Part shown: positions 1 to 7,343 of the stretch, in pieces | Position numbering within the stretch: the stretch's first letter is position 1 | Layout: every line of letters starts with the position of its first letter | Source: Azospirillum sp. | GTDB lineage: Bacteria; Pseudomonadota; Alphaproteobacteria; Azospirillales; Azospirillaceae | Assembly: GCA_027486405.1 (NCBI GenBank) | Contig: JAIXPD010000020.1 | Span: 1-64,000, forward strand | Direction of reading: 5' to 3' | Length of the DNA: 64,000 bases | Program-made: the position numbers and the translations under genes | Notes under the pieces: model-generated | What the model was told of the DNA's origin: nothing | The model's database searches: none | The model's input: the letters and a program-made list of their open reading frames with translations, nothing else

Positions 1-150
1 AAATTCCTCTATTAGGACATTCGTCATCCCCGCGAAGGCGGGGATCCAGAGTTCGCAGAGTGGTTCTGACGGGAAAGCCTGGATCCCCGCCTTCGCGGGG
101 ATGACGGTAAATTCTTCGTATAGGTTTGTAAACCTTCAAGCGGTTGCCCT
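1..150. repeat. Dispersed intergenic repeat, family A copy 1 (left end cut by window)
   Basis: Near-identical (about five substitutions) to the reverse complement of 48476-48647. The core is a 26-bp inverted repeat, arms at 24-49 and 79-104, each arm carrying ATCCCCGC...GCGGGGAT and so able to fold on its own. The right end TTCAAGCGGTTGCCCT (135-150) matches, with one change, the terminal motif shared by the other three dispersed elements in this window. No coding capacity. It looks like a non-autonomous, MITE-like intergenic element. Confidence 0.85.
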
Positions 151-161
151 GATCCGGCGGA

Positions 162-191
162 CGAAAAGGCCTGAGGCGAAAAGGCCTGAGG
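162..191. repeat. 15-bp tandem duplication
   Basis: Two exact adjacent copies of CGAAAAGGCCTGAGG (162-176 and 177-191), directly beside the family A repeat and downstream of the first minus-strand gene. No function is evident. Confidence 0.8.
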
Positions 192-250
192 TCGGTCGGT
201 CAAAACAACCCAGCACAAGCGGTTGCGATGGCGGAGGCGGGCGTCAGCGG

Positions 251-862
251 TCAGACCGTGACCGACACCCGCCCGCTTGATCCACCGCTGACCGGCGCGC
301 CGGTGCCTGTGGCCGCCGCGCCCGCAAAGGATTGCGCCGCGCTGGAGGTGCCGCCGATGCCGGTCGTCGCACCCGTCCCCGATGCGGTGGCGCTGGGCGT
401 GGTTGCCACAGGTCCACCGAAACCACCGGTCGATCCCGACTCAGCTCCCGAAGCGGTGGAACCGTTGCCGGTCGATCCCGACGCCCCCGTGTTTTGTCCG
501 GCGGACTGCGTTCCGGTGGATTGAGTCCCGGTCGTCGTCGCGCTGTCTGCCAAGGTCAAGCGGCTGGCGTTGCGGCGGTATTCCTCCACCACGCGCTGCG
601 ACGGGATTTGATCCTGGGTGGCTCCGGTGTCCACATCGCGGAACAGCAGCACCGCCATGCGGGCACCCTGGTCGTAGCGTAGAAACGGACTGATGTAGCC
701 TGCGGCTCCGGAGGCCGCCTTTTTTTCCGATCCTGATTCGACGGATGTGGCGCTGCTGTCCGGTGATGCGGTGTTTGCCGCTTCGTCGGTCGCAAGAGTT
801 TGGGGTGTGGTGAACGCCGTTGGGCGAGTCACCGCAGCGGCGGAAACGGAACTGATGCCCAT
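251..862 (-). CDS. Hypothetical Ser/Thr/Gly-rich protein
   Basis: 203-residue protein of unknown function. The start at 862 is chosen because GGGAGG lies just upstream; an in-frame ATG at 961 has no such site. Residues about 45-105 look structured, with charged and hydrophobic residues. From about residue 110 to the end it is almost entirely Ser, Thr, Gly and Ala, which suggests a disordered or surface-exposed tail. No signal peptide or membrane segment is visible. The N-terminus MGISSV resembles MGVSSI of the small protein at 975-1199, so the two may be related. It lies downstream of the LysR gene and the type II secretion genes on the same strand, but no functional link is shown. Confidence 0.6.
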   Translation of the reverse strand: MGISSVSAAAVTRPTAFTTPQTLATDEAANTASPDSSATSVESGSEKKAASGAAGYISPFLRYDQGARMAVLLFRDVDTGATQDQIPSQRVVEEYRRNASRLTLADSATTTGTQSTGTQSAGQNTGASGSTGNGSTASGAESGSTGGFGGPVATTPSATASGTGATTGIGGTSSAAQSFAGAAATGTGAPVSGGSSGRVSVTV

Positions 863-974
863 CGTTGCCTCCCCGTCTGGCTGTTTGCCGCAGCCACGGA
901 CCGCCGTGGCGCTGTTCCGATGATGACCGCACGTCGGCGGGCGGTGAGGCCCGGCCGCCATCCGGCCCGTTCGG

Positions 975-1199
975 TCACACGGAAATGTTCAGATTTTGCC
1001 CGCGCGTCGGCGTGGTGTTGCCACCGGATGTGCTTTGCGTGGTGTTCTGCGCGTCCTGCTGGCGGCGGGTGCGCTCGGTCTGGTCTTCCTGCGCGGTTTC
1101 CGCCGGAGCGGTGGAGCGTTGCGCGGCGGTCGGACCGCTGCTCAACGGGGTGGTGTAAGGCTGGTAGCTGCCATACCCGCCGATGCTGCTGACGCCCAT
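975..1199 (-). CDS. Hypothetical small polar protein
   Basis: 74-residue protein starting MGVSSIGG. The start at 1199 is supported by GGAGT about 6 bases upstream; a longer reading from 1322 lacks a site. It is rich in Gln, Thr, Ser and Arg, with no membrane segment, signal peptide or recognised domain. The first residues resemble those of the next gene downstream (251-862), and both are probably in one transcription unit. Function unknown. Confidence 0.55.
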   Translation of the reverse strand: MGVSSIGGYGSYQPYTTPLSSGPTAAQRSTAPAETAQEDQTERTRRQQDAQNTTQSTSGGNTTPTRGQNLNISV

Positions 1200-1349
1200 G
1201 ATCGACTCCTTTGGCCGCTGCTGTGGCGACCTTGTTGACCCTTGATAGGCAAATTTTGCCCGAACCCGAGGGGAATAGCCACTGAAATCGACTCTCGGAA
1301 CGCCCGTGCAAACGTTTGTCAATCAACAAATCGCACGCGGTATGAGAAA

Positions 1350-2354
1350 TTACATGTCTCTTTCCGTGAATATTTCAACCCCATTAAGGATTGGTTCGGT
1401 CGCCCGCGCGTCAGCCCGCCACAGAGCCGCTTCCACCGCCATCGACCAAAAGCTTTCCACCGCTTTGCTTTGGCGGGCGCGGGGGCGGACCAGACGGAGT
1501 TGCAGCGGGATCGTCCACGCCGCATCGCCCGCCGCGACCAGACGGCCGCGCGCCAGATCGTCGCCGATCAGGCTTTCCGGCAACCAGGCTACCCCGCGTC
1601 CGTCGCGGGCCAGGGTCCGCAAAATCGGTGTGGTCGGGGCGATGAACACAGTGTCGAGCCACAGGGGCGGCATGGGGGTTGACCCGGAGTCCGACGCGGG
1701 CGGGGCGCTGCGGACCGCCTCGAAAACCCGCCCCAAACCCGATTCGCGGCTGTAGGACAGGGCGGGAAGGGGCGACTCGGGGCGGCCGGGCAGGGGGTGG
1801 CGGGGCTGCCCGTCGCCGTCGGGTGCGCAGACCGGCAGCAACCGGTCGGTCCCCACCAGAATGGATTGCAGCGTCTCGCCGCTTTGGCGCGGACGCGGTG
1901 CGGCGGGGTGGGCGTGGCACAGCAGGAACTGCACCCGCCCGCTCAGCAGCGCCTGTTCCCCGGCTTCCAACCCATCGGAGGTCAGGGACACGGAGCCAAG
2001 ACGGCCTTTCTGTTCCAACCCGCGCAGCCAGGACGGAAAGACGGTGAGGGCCAGGGCCGGGGTGGTGGCGAACCGCAGGGCGGTGGCGTCGGCCTGGGCG
2101 ACGGCGCGCGTTTCCTCCCGCCCTTGCAGCAGCCGGCGCAAGGTCTCCTCGGCGACCGGGCGAAAGCGGCGTCCGGCGTCGGTCAACAGAAACGCGCCGT
2201 CCTCGCGCTCGAACAGCGGCGCGCCGACCCAATCCTCCAGCGCGCGCAGGCGGCGGGCCAGCGCGTCGGGCGTCAAGTGTCGGGAATCCGCCGCGCGCGG
2301 CAGGGTGCCGCCGTCGATCACCGCCAGAAAATCGTCAAGCCATGACAGATCCAT
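1350..2354 (-). CDS. LysR-family transcriptional regulator
   Basis: 334-residue LysR-type regulator. The N-terminal winged helix-turn-helix is visible (residues about 1-60: LDDFLAVIDGGTLPRAAD, then LEDWVGAPLFERE and LTDAGRRF), followed by an effector-binding domain with unusually Pro/Arg-rich stretches. The start at 2354 (MDLSWLDDF) places the helix-turn-helix at the usual distance from the N-terminus. The gene lies 90 bp downstream of the last type II secretion gene, same strand. It could regulate secretion or its neighbours, but target and ligand cannot be told from sequence. Confidence 0.85.
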   Translation of the reverse strand: MDLSWLDDFLAVIDGGTLPRAADSRHLTPDALARRLRALEDWVGAPLFEREDGAFLLTDAGRRFRPVAEETLRRLLQGREETRAVAQADATALRFATTPALALTVFPSWLRGLEQKGRLGSVSLTSDGLEAGEQALLSGRVQFLLCHAHPAAPRPRQSGETLQSILVGTDRLLPVCAPDGDGQPRHPLPGRPESPLPALSYSRESGLGRVFEAVRSAPPASDSGSTPMPPLWLDTVFIAPTTPILRTLARDGRGVAWLPESLIGDDLARGRLVAAGDAAWTIPLQLRLVRPRARQSKAVESFWSMAVEAALWRADARATEPILNGVEIFTERDM

Positions 2355-2444
2355 CGTCCCGCCGGTCTTGCTGCAACGCGGCGGTAACTCTGGCACCGGC
2401 GGGCCGATCCCGTCCATCCCCCTGTTTCACAGGTCCGCCGCGCG

Positions 2445-2891
2445 TCAGTTGGGCGGTTTGTCCGGGAGGGGGGGGACCATCCCCAGCACCGGCACAGCCG
2501 CGCGCTGATCCGCAACACTCAGGCCCAGCCCGGCGCGCCCGATGGTGTCGATGGTCCATCCCTGCACCTGATCGCCCACGGCCACACGGCGCTCGCTGCC
2601 CGCCGCCATACGAAGCACGGCGATGGCCCGGCCCTGTCGATCCACCGCGACACCGATCAACCGTGTTCCCTCCGCCGGAATCGTGGCGAGGGTCGGGGGG
2701 GCGGTGGGCGCAGCCTCAACCATCGGAGGCGCGGCGCGGCGGCTGGGAAAGAACAGCGGCCGCTGCACCATCGCGTCGAAGGCGTCGCGCGGCGGCAGTT
2801 CAAAGGCGGTGGCCGGGCCGTACGGGGAGAGGACCAGCAGCGCCAGCGCGGCAACACGGGCGACGGAACGGCGGGGCATGGGACGTTTCAT
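2445..2891 (-). CDS. Short periplasmic type II secretion protein, GspC/GspN-like
   Basis: 148 residues. An N-terminal hydrophobic segment (about 10-28) could be a signal peptide or anchor. It is followed by DAFDAMVQRPLFFPSRR, a motif typical of the short HR-like proteins that end alphaproteobacterial gsp operons, and then by a compact beta-rich region (about 70-130, TRLIGVAVDRQGRAIAVLR) like the GspC homology region that contacts the secretin. There is no PDZ domain or coiled coil as in full-length GspC. Its start overlaps the gspM stop by ATGA (2888-2891), so it is translationally coupled. It is the last gene of the gspE-to-gspM operon and probably stands in for GspC; the name is uncertain. 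Confidence 0.7.
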   Translation of the reverse strand: MKRPMPRRSVARVAALALLVLSPYGPATAFELPPRDAFDAMVQRPLFFPSRRAAPPMVEAAPTAPPTLATIPAEGTRLIGVAVDRQGRAIAVLRMAAGSERRVAVGDQVQGWTIDTIGRAGLGLSVADQRAAVPVLGMVPPLPDKPPN

Positions 2892-3460
2892 GGCGCGCTT
2901 TCCAGAAAGCCGATGACGGTGAGCGTGACGTCCATCTGATCGGTGCCAAAGGCCAGCGCCCGCACCGCCAACCCATCGACCAGCAGCCGGGGCCGCCCGC
3001 TTTCCACCGCGTGCAGCAGATCGCGCAGCGCGCGCGGGTCGGCGGCCACGCGCATCTGCACGGCGATGCGGCGGAACCCGGCGTCGTCGTCGTGCCCGTC
3101 CACCCCTTGCGCGTCCATCACCTGCGTGCTCTGCACCCGCGCGCCGCGCGCGGTGGCCAGATCGGTCATCCGCGCTTGCAGGTCGGCCCCGGCCAGCGCC
3201 GGGGTGGCCCCTTGCAGGAAATCGGGCGATCCGGCGGCCTTCAGCGCCTCCCGCTGGCGTTCCAGCGCCGGGCGGCGGTCGAGCAGGCGTTGTTGATGCT
3301 CCATCTGCTGCTGCGCCCGTTCGATCTCCGCCACCAGATCGGCGCGCAGCGCCAGCAAGGGCAGCAGCAGCGCGACGGCGGCCACCGCCACCAGCGCTCC
3401 GGCGGCCAGACGCGAAGCCGGGCTGCCCGGTGTTGGAAAGGAGCCGTTACGGAGCGTCAT
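2888..3460 (-). CDS. gspM: Type II secretion inner-membrane protein GspM (GspMb type)
   Basis: 190 residues: one N-terminal transmembrane helix (about 18-42), a coiled-coil-prone stretch (about 43-75, AEIERAQQQMEHQQRLLD) and a C-terminal ferredoxin-like domain. This is the layout of GspM/PilO-type assembly platform proteins; the family resembles the T2SSM_b group. It partners GspL in the inner-membrane platform that connects the GspE ATPase to the pseudopilus. Its start lies 14 nt inside the end of gspL and its stop overlaps the next gene by ATGA, so expression is coupled. Confidence 0.8.
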   Translation of the reverse strand: MTLRNGSFPTPGSPASRLAAGALVAVAAVALLLPLLALRADLVAEIERAQQQMEHQQRLLDRRPALERQREALKAAGSPDFLQGATPALAGADLQARMTDLATARGARVQSTQVMDAQGVDGHDDDAGFRRIAVQMRVAADPRALRDLLHAVESGRPRLLVDGLAVRALAFGTDQMDVTLTVIGFLESAP

Positions 3461-4442
3461 GCGGAACCACGCGGGCGGACAGTTGGAAGCGGTCGCCCCC
3501 GGCGGCCTCGCGCACCACGGCGGAGCGGAACTGCACGTCGGCGAAATGGGGGGAGGCGGACAGCAGCGTGGGCAGCCGGTTGGCGTCCCCCGCCTGCCCG
3601 ATCAACAGGGCGACGCCGTTGTCGAGGTGAAACTCGTTCAGCCACACATCGTCGGGCAGCAGGCGGCTCAACACCTCCAGCACCACGGTGGCGCTGGCGG
3701 TTTCGGCCTTGCGGCGGTCGGCGTAATCGCTGGCGGCCTTGCGGTCCTCCAGCGCGGTGGCGAGGCGGCGCACCTCGGCCGCCGCGCGCCCGTTCTCCGC
3801 CAAGGCGTCGGTCAGGGCGGCGCGCTCCCACAGCGGCGGCGCGAGCAGCGCGCTGGCCACCGCCAACGGGACGAGCAGCGGCAGCCACCGCGCCGCTTGC
3901 CGGGCGGCGGAGGGGGGATCGTCGGCGTCCAGCGGCAACCGGGTCCACCCACCCTCGCCGTCCTCCACCTCCAACGCCGACGGGGTCAGGTTCAGGGCGC
4001 GCACGGCGTCGAGCGACGATTCCACAGCGGCGCGCGGCACGACGGTGACGCGCACGTCGATCAGCCGGTCATCCTCGTTCGGGCCGAGGATCGCCGCGTC
4101 GAACCACACCTGATCGGCGGGCCAGGGGGTGCGGTGGTCGATCTGGTTGGCGACGATGGGGCGCAGATGCGCGCCAGCGGCGACCGGCAGGGACAGGCGG
4201 CGGACCAGGGCCTTGACGCCCGGGCGCACCACCACGCGGCTGCCCCGGCGCGGCGGCTTGTCCAACCCGCCGCCGTCGCGGCGGCGCAACCGCATCCGGC
4301 CCTCCTCGCGCAGCGCCAGCAGGGCGGGCGCGGCGTCCGTCCGCCAGGAGGCCGGGAGCCACAGGGCCAGTTCCGCCATCAGCCACGCCGCGCAGGGGCG
4401 GAAAAACGGCCGACGGGTGTCGGGGGGCGGCGGTACGGTCAT
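3447..4442 (-). CDS. gspL: Type II secretion protein GspL (PilM/PilN-like)
   Basis: 331 residues. The N-terminal cytoplasmic half (about 15-180) resembles the GspL/PilM actin-like region, including PIVANQIDHRTPWPADQVWFD, a motif frequent in these proteins. One transmembrane helix follows at about 188-206 (LLVPLAVASALLAPPLW), then a short coiled coil and a PilN-like periplasmic domain (about 225-331, LPDDVWLNEFHLDNGVALLIG). It recruits GspE and binds GspM. The start at 4442 is the last of four ATGs in a 14-bp tandem repeat; the other three open only 5-codon frames (see the repeat entry). Confidence 0.85.
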   Translation of the reverse strand: MTVPPPPDTRRPFFRPCAAWLMAELALWLPASWRTDAAPALLALREEGRMRLRRRDGGGLDKPPRRGSRVVVRPGVKALVRRLSLPVAAGAHLRPIVANQIDHRTPWPADQVWFDAAILGPNEDDRLIDVRVTVVPRAAVESSLDAVRALNLTPSALEVEDGEGGWTRLPLDADDPPSAARQAARWLPLLVPLAVASALLAPPLWERAALTDALAENGRAAAEVRRLATALEDRKAASDYADRRKAETASATVVLEVLSRLLPDDVWLNEFHLDNGVALLIGQAGDANRLPTLLSASPHFADVQFRSAVVREAAGGDRFQLSARVVPHDAP

Positions 4443-4484
4443 GGCGGTACGGTCATGGCGGCGTGGTCATGGTGATGCGGTCAT
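4429..4484 (-). repeat. 14-bp tandem repeat forming an ATGA mini-ORF relay between gspK and gspL
   Basis: Read on the minus strand, four 14-bp units each begin with ATGACC: ATGACCGCATCACC, ATGACCACGCCGCC, then ATGACCGTACCGCC twice. The gspK stop overlaps the first ATG (ATGA at 4484-4481). Each of the first three ATGs opens a frame of five codons (Met-Thr-Ala-Ser-Pro, Met-Thr-Thr-Pro-Pro, Met-Thr-Val-Pro-Pro) whose TGA overlaps the next ATG, again as ATGA. The fourth ATG (4442) is the gspL start. Ribosomes leaving gspK could hop through three mini-ORFs to gspL; alternatively it is a by-product of tandem duplication of the original overlap. Confidence 0.8.
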
Positions 4485-5314
4485 GGCGCGGATCCCACGG
4501 AAAACGGAACTGGCTCGCGCCATTCCAAAACACGGTACGGAACCGGATCGGGCGGGTCCAGCAGCAAGACGGTGGCCTCCGCCGTCGCCACGCCGCCCGC
4601 CGCCCCGGTCGCCCGCACCCGCACCGACACCACGCGGCCAACCGATGGAACGGTCGGGTCGGGCGGATCGAGGGCGGCTTGGGCGGGGCGGCGTTCCGGC
4701 AGGGCGGCGCGCACCAGCGGCCCGGCGACCGACGGGACCGTCCCCAGGATGGAGCCGTCCACCGTCAGCGCCTCTCCCAACCGTCGGGGCAGGTCGGGGG
4801 GCGCGCCGGGCACACTCGCCAACTCCTCCACCGACAGGAAGCTGCGGCGGGGCAGACCATCGGGGTTCGCGGGAAGGGGGGATGCGCCATCGGTTTCCTC
4901 GTCGCCGCGCCACTGCACCACCGCTTGCGCCAGTTCCGCCGGGTTGGCGACGCCGATGACGCCGAACAGCGCGGCCAGCAGGGCGGCGGGCGCGCGGTTC
5001 AGGTCGACGCGCCCGGCCTCTTCGAACACCCGCAGTTCCAGCCGCCCGCTGCCGAAGGGCAGGGCGCGCGGCGTGCCGTCGGTGGCGATGCGGCGGGTGG
5101 GATCGGGGGAGGTCGCGCCCAGCACGCCCAGCGCCACCCCGGCGTCCAACAGGGCGCGGGCCTCCGCCCCCGCCCCGACGTTGGCGATGCGCCGCACCTC
5201 ATAGCGCGCCGTGGTGGCCAGCCCGGCGGCGAGCGTGGCGGCGACCGCGACGACGCCCAGCACCAGAACCAGGGCGAAACCGGCCTGACGGGGGGAGGGG
5301 CGGCGGTGTGTCAT
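4481..5314 (-). CDS. gspK: Type II secretion minor pseudopilin GspK
   Basis: 277 residues. An N-terminal hydrophobic helix follows a short basic leader (QAGFALVLVLGVVAVAATLAAG, residues about 10-31), as in GspK, which is cleaved by the prepilin peptidase and caps the pseudopilus. The GspK hallmark of helix-hairpin-helix-like regions is present: RVDLNRAPAALLAALFGV (about 98-115) and SFLSVEELASVPG (about 155-167). The start at 5314 overlaps the gspJ stop by ATGA (5311-5314). Length is on the short side of the family. No prepilin peptidase gene is in this window. Confidence 0.9.
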   Translation of the reverse strand: MTHRRPSPRQAGFALVLVLGVVAVAATLAAGLATTARYEVRRIANVGAGAEARALLDAGVALGVLGATSPDPTRRIATDGTPRALPFGSGRLELRVFEEAGRVDLNRAPAALLAALFGVIGVANPAELAQAVVQWRGDEETDGASPLPANPDGLPRRSFLSVEELASVPGAPPDLPRRLGEALTVDGSILGTVPSVAGPLVRAALPERRPAQAALDPPDPTVPSVGRVVSVRVRATGAAGGVATAEATVLLLDPPDPVPYRVLEWREPVPFSVGSAP

Positions 5315-5994
5315 GGTGGGATGGGCGCGTCGCGGCACAGCAGCGGGGCCGCGCTCAGGCACCCCCGGTCGCCGTCGCTGTGCGGGCGGACGACGATGTC
5401 GGGCCACACCGCGCGCCCGTCGCGGCCCCGCGCGCTGAGGCGGACCAGATGCGGCAGATCCTGGCGCGCGGTCCAGCGGTCGAGCCAGCGCGCGCCGTCG
5501 TGATAGGTCCAGGCCAGCCGATAGGGACCGTCCAGCAGGGTGGCGCTGCGCAGCGGCGGGTCCAACGCCTGCACGCCGGGGCGGGTCAGCAGCCGGTGTT
5601 CCTGGTAGAGCAGCCGCGTGCCGGTCGCCGTCTCCTCCACCCGGAAGACCGCCAGATGCAGCCCGGCCCCCTCGCGCGCAGGGTCGCCGAACAGCGGGGT
5701 GGCAAGGGTGGCGCTTTCGCCGGTGAACACATAGCTCGCCTCGCGCGCCAGACCGACGGCCAGCGGAAAGCCGCGCCCGATCTGCCGGCGCAGGACATCC
5801 TCCGCCACCGCGAAGGACGCGGTTTCGGCCAGCAGCGCCGTGCCCCGGTCGTGCGCCCATCCGGTCATGCGCACGCCCCCCGCCGCCGCCGCCAGCACCA
5901 GGGCGAGCAGCGTCATGGTGACGAGCAGTTCGATCAGGGTGAAGCCCGCCTGCGCCCGGTTCGCCGCCTCCCGGTTGGCCGCTGTTGCCGTCAT
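5311..5994 (-). CDS. gspJ: Type II secretion minor pseudopilin GspJ
   Basis: 227 residues with a class III prepilin signal: a short leader, then AGFTLIELLVTMTLLALVLAAA (residues about 16-37) with the Gly-Phe cleavage site and Glu at +5. The globular domain (GxxLLYQEHRLL, YRLAWTYHDGARWLDRW) fits GspJ, which forms the pseudopilus tip with GspI and GspK. Start and stop overlap gspI and gspK by ATGA. It is longer than gspH or gspI, as expected. Confidence 0.88.
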   Translation of the reverse strand: MTATAANREAANRAQAGFTLIELLVTMTLLALVLAAAAGGVRMTGWAHDRGTALLAETASFAVAEDVLRRQIGRGFPLAVGLAREASYVFTGESATLATPLFGDPAREGAGLHLAVFRVEETATGTRLLYQEHRLLTRPGVQALDPPLRSATLLDGPYRLAWTYHDGARWLDRWTARQDLPHLVRLSARGRDGRAVWPDIVVRPHSDGDRGCLSAAPLLCRDAPIPP

Positions 5995-6374
5995 GCCGGT
6001 TTCCCCAGCTTCAGGCTGGACAGGGTCAGGCTGCGCCCGCCGTCCCAGCGCACCGTCACGATGACGGCGAAGGCGGCGACACCGCGCGGTGGGGTGAAGG
6101 GCAGCGCGGCGGGCGGCTGCGCGCGCACGGCCACGCTCCAGCGCAAACCGTCGGCGCTGTCGCCGCTCCATTCGCCGGGTTGGGTCGGATCGCGGGCCAT
6201 CGCCCCGGCCAGAGTGGATTCGGCCAGGGCGACGGCGCGGGCGCGTTGCGCGGCGATGCGGGCGGCGGTCAGTCCACCATCGATCACCCGCCACGCCGCC
6301 CCCAACACCAGCGCCAGCAGCGCCAGCGCGGCCAACACCTCGATCAGGCTGAATCCGGCGGAACGGTCGCTCAT
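5991..6374 (-). CDS. gspI: Type II secretion minor pseudopilin GspI
   Basis: 127 residues. The type IV prepilin signal is AGFSLIEVLAALALLALVLGA (residues about 6-26). Short downstream domain with ALAESTLAGAMA, typical of GspI. It nucleates the pseudopilus tip with GspJ and GspK. The start at 6374 overlaps the gspH stop by ATGA (6371-6374), which favours this start over an upstream one at 6428. Confidence 0.88.
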   Translation of the reverse strand: MSDRSAGFSLIEVLAALALLALVLGAAWRVIDGGLTAARIAAQRARAVALAESTLAGAMARDPTQPGEWSGDSADGLRWSVAVRAQPPAALPFTPPRGVAAFAVIVTVRWDGGRSLTLSSLKLGKPA

Positions 6375-6907
6375 GCGCCCCGCCCGTCCCCGGTGTGCGG
6401 ACGGACGGAGACGGCCCCCGTCAGCCAATCGACGCGCAGCGTCACCGCGCCCGCCGGGTTGCGCAGGGTCACGTCGCCGCCGTCCGACCCGCCGTTCGGG
6501 TGAAAGCGGATCAAGCCGCGCGCGGCGGACGCCGCCGCCCCGGCGGTCATCGTCACCGCCAGCCCCGGATCGAGCGCGCCATCCAGCGCGGATCCGGCCA
6601 ACGTGGATTCGGCCCGCGCGGATCCGGCCAGCGCCGCCCCGACAACGCCGAAGCGCCGCTGTTCAAGGTCGAGGACAAAGGCGCTGTCGGCGTTGCGCAT
6701 CACCGCGTCGCTGCGGGCCAGCGCCAACGCGGCGACGACGCTGCGCGCGCCCGCGTTCAGCCGCGCCCGGTCGCCGCCCTGGCCCGACAGCGCCGGAACC
6801 AGCGCCAGCAGCAGCCCGGCCAGCGTCAGCGTGACCAGCAGTTCGATCAGGGTGAAGCCGTCCTGCGCGGTGATCGGGCGCGGGCGGTCAGTTGCGGATG
6901 TCTTCAT
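6371..6907 (-). CDS. gspH: Type II secretion minor pseudopilin GspH
   Basis: 178 residues. The N-terminal prepilin motif QDGFTLIELLVTLTLAGLLL lies at about residues 15-34, followed by ARSVVAALALARSDAVMRN, the conserved GspH/FimT helix, and a beta-rich C-terminal part. The start at 6907 lies inside the 3' end of gspG (20-nt overlap). An Ala/Ser-rich stretch (about 90-115, with repeated AGSA/ESTLAGSALDGA) suggests local duplication. Confidence 0.85.
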   Translation of the reverse strand: MKTSATDRPRPITAQDGFTLIELLVTLTLAGLLLALVPALSGQGGDRARLNAGARSVVAALALARSDAVMRNADSAFVLDLEQRRFGVVGAALAGSARAESTLAGSALDGALDPGLAVTMTAGAAASAARGLIRFHPNGGSDGGDVTLRNPAGAVTLRVDWLTGAVSVRPHTGDGRGA

Positions 6908-7343
6908 CCTCGCCCGTGCCGCCCTCGCGGCCATCGCGGCCCAGGCTGATGAGGTCGAAGGGACGGCCCTGGCCGGGCGCGCGGTAGACGAACGGGGTGC
7001 TCCACGGATCGGCGGGAACCGTCCCGCCCTTGGCCAGATAGGGGCCGTGCCAGCCGTTGACGCCCGGCGGGGCCTCGACCAACGCCTTCAGCCCCTGCGC
7101 CGTCGTCGGGTAACGGCCGACGTCCAGGCGGTAGAGGTCGAGTGCCGCCCCGAGCTGTTCGATTTGCAGCTTGGCCGATTTGGTTTTCGATCCGCCGACA
7201 TAGCTCAACACCTGCGGCCCGACCAGACCGGCCAGCAGGCCGAGGATGACCAGCACGACCAGCAGCTCGATCAGGGTGAAACCGGCCTCGCGCGCGGCGG
7301 GTTTGGACCGGGGGGACGTCCGGGGGTCAGAATGCGAGTTCAT
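6888..7343 (-). CDS. gspG: Type II secretion major pseudopilin GspG
   Basis: 151 residues. Classic major pseudopilin: basic leader, cleavage at EAGFTLIELLVVLVILGLLA (residues about 19-38), then KTKSAKLQIEQLGAALDLYRLDVGRYPTT and GWHGPYL... with the PFDLISLGRDGREGGTGEDEDI ending that carries the conserved calcium-binding Asp/Glu residues (described here in two parts). It polymerises into the pseudopilus that pushes cargo through the secretin. Its start overlaps the end of gspF by 17 nt. Confidence 0.95.
   Translation of the reverse strand: MNSHSDPRTSPRSKPAAREAGFTLIELLVVLVILGLLAGLVGPQVLSYVGGSKTKSAKLQIEQLGAALDLYRLDVGRYPTTAQGLKALVEAPPGVNGWHGPYLAKGGTVPADPWSTPFVYRAPGQGRPFDLISLGRDGREGGTGEDEDIRN

Noticed and set aside
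24..104. Repeated GGGGATCC-type 26-mers considered as a CRISPR or integron site
   Set aside because: Only two inverted arms per element with no regular spacers; they fit a palindromic intergenic repeat.
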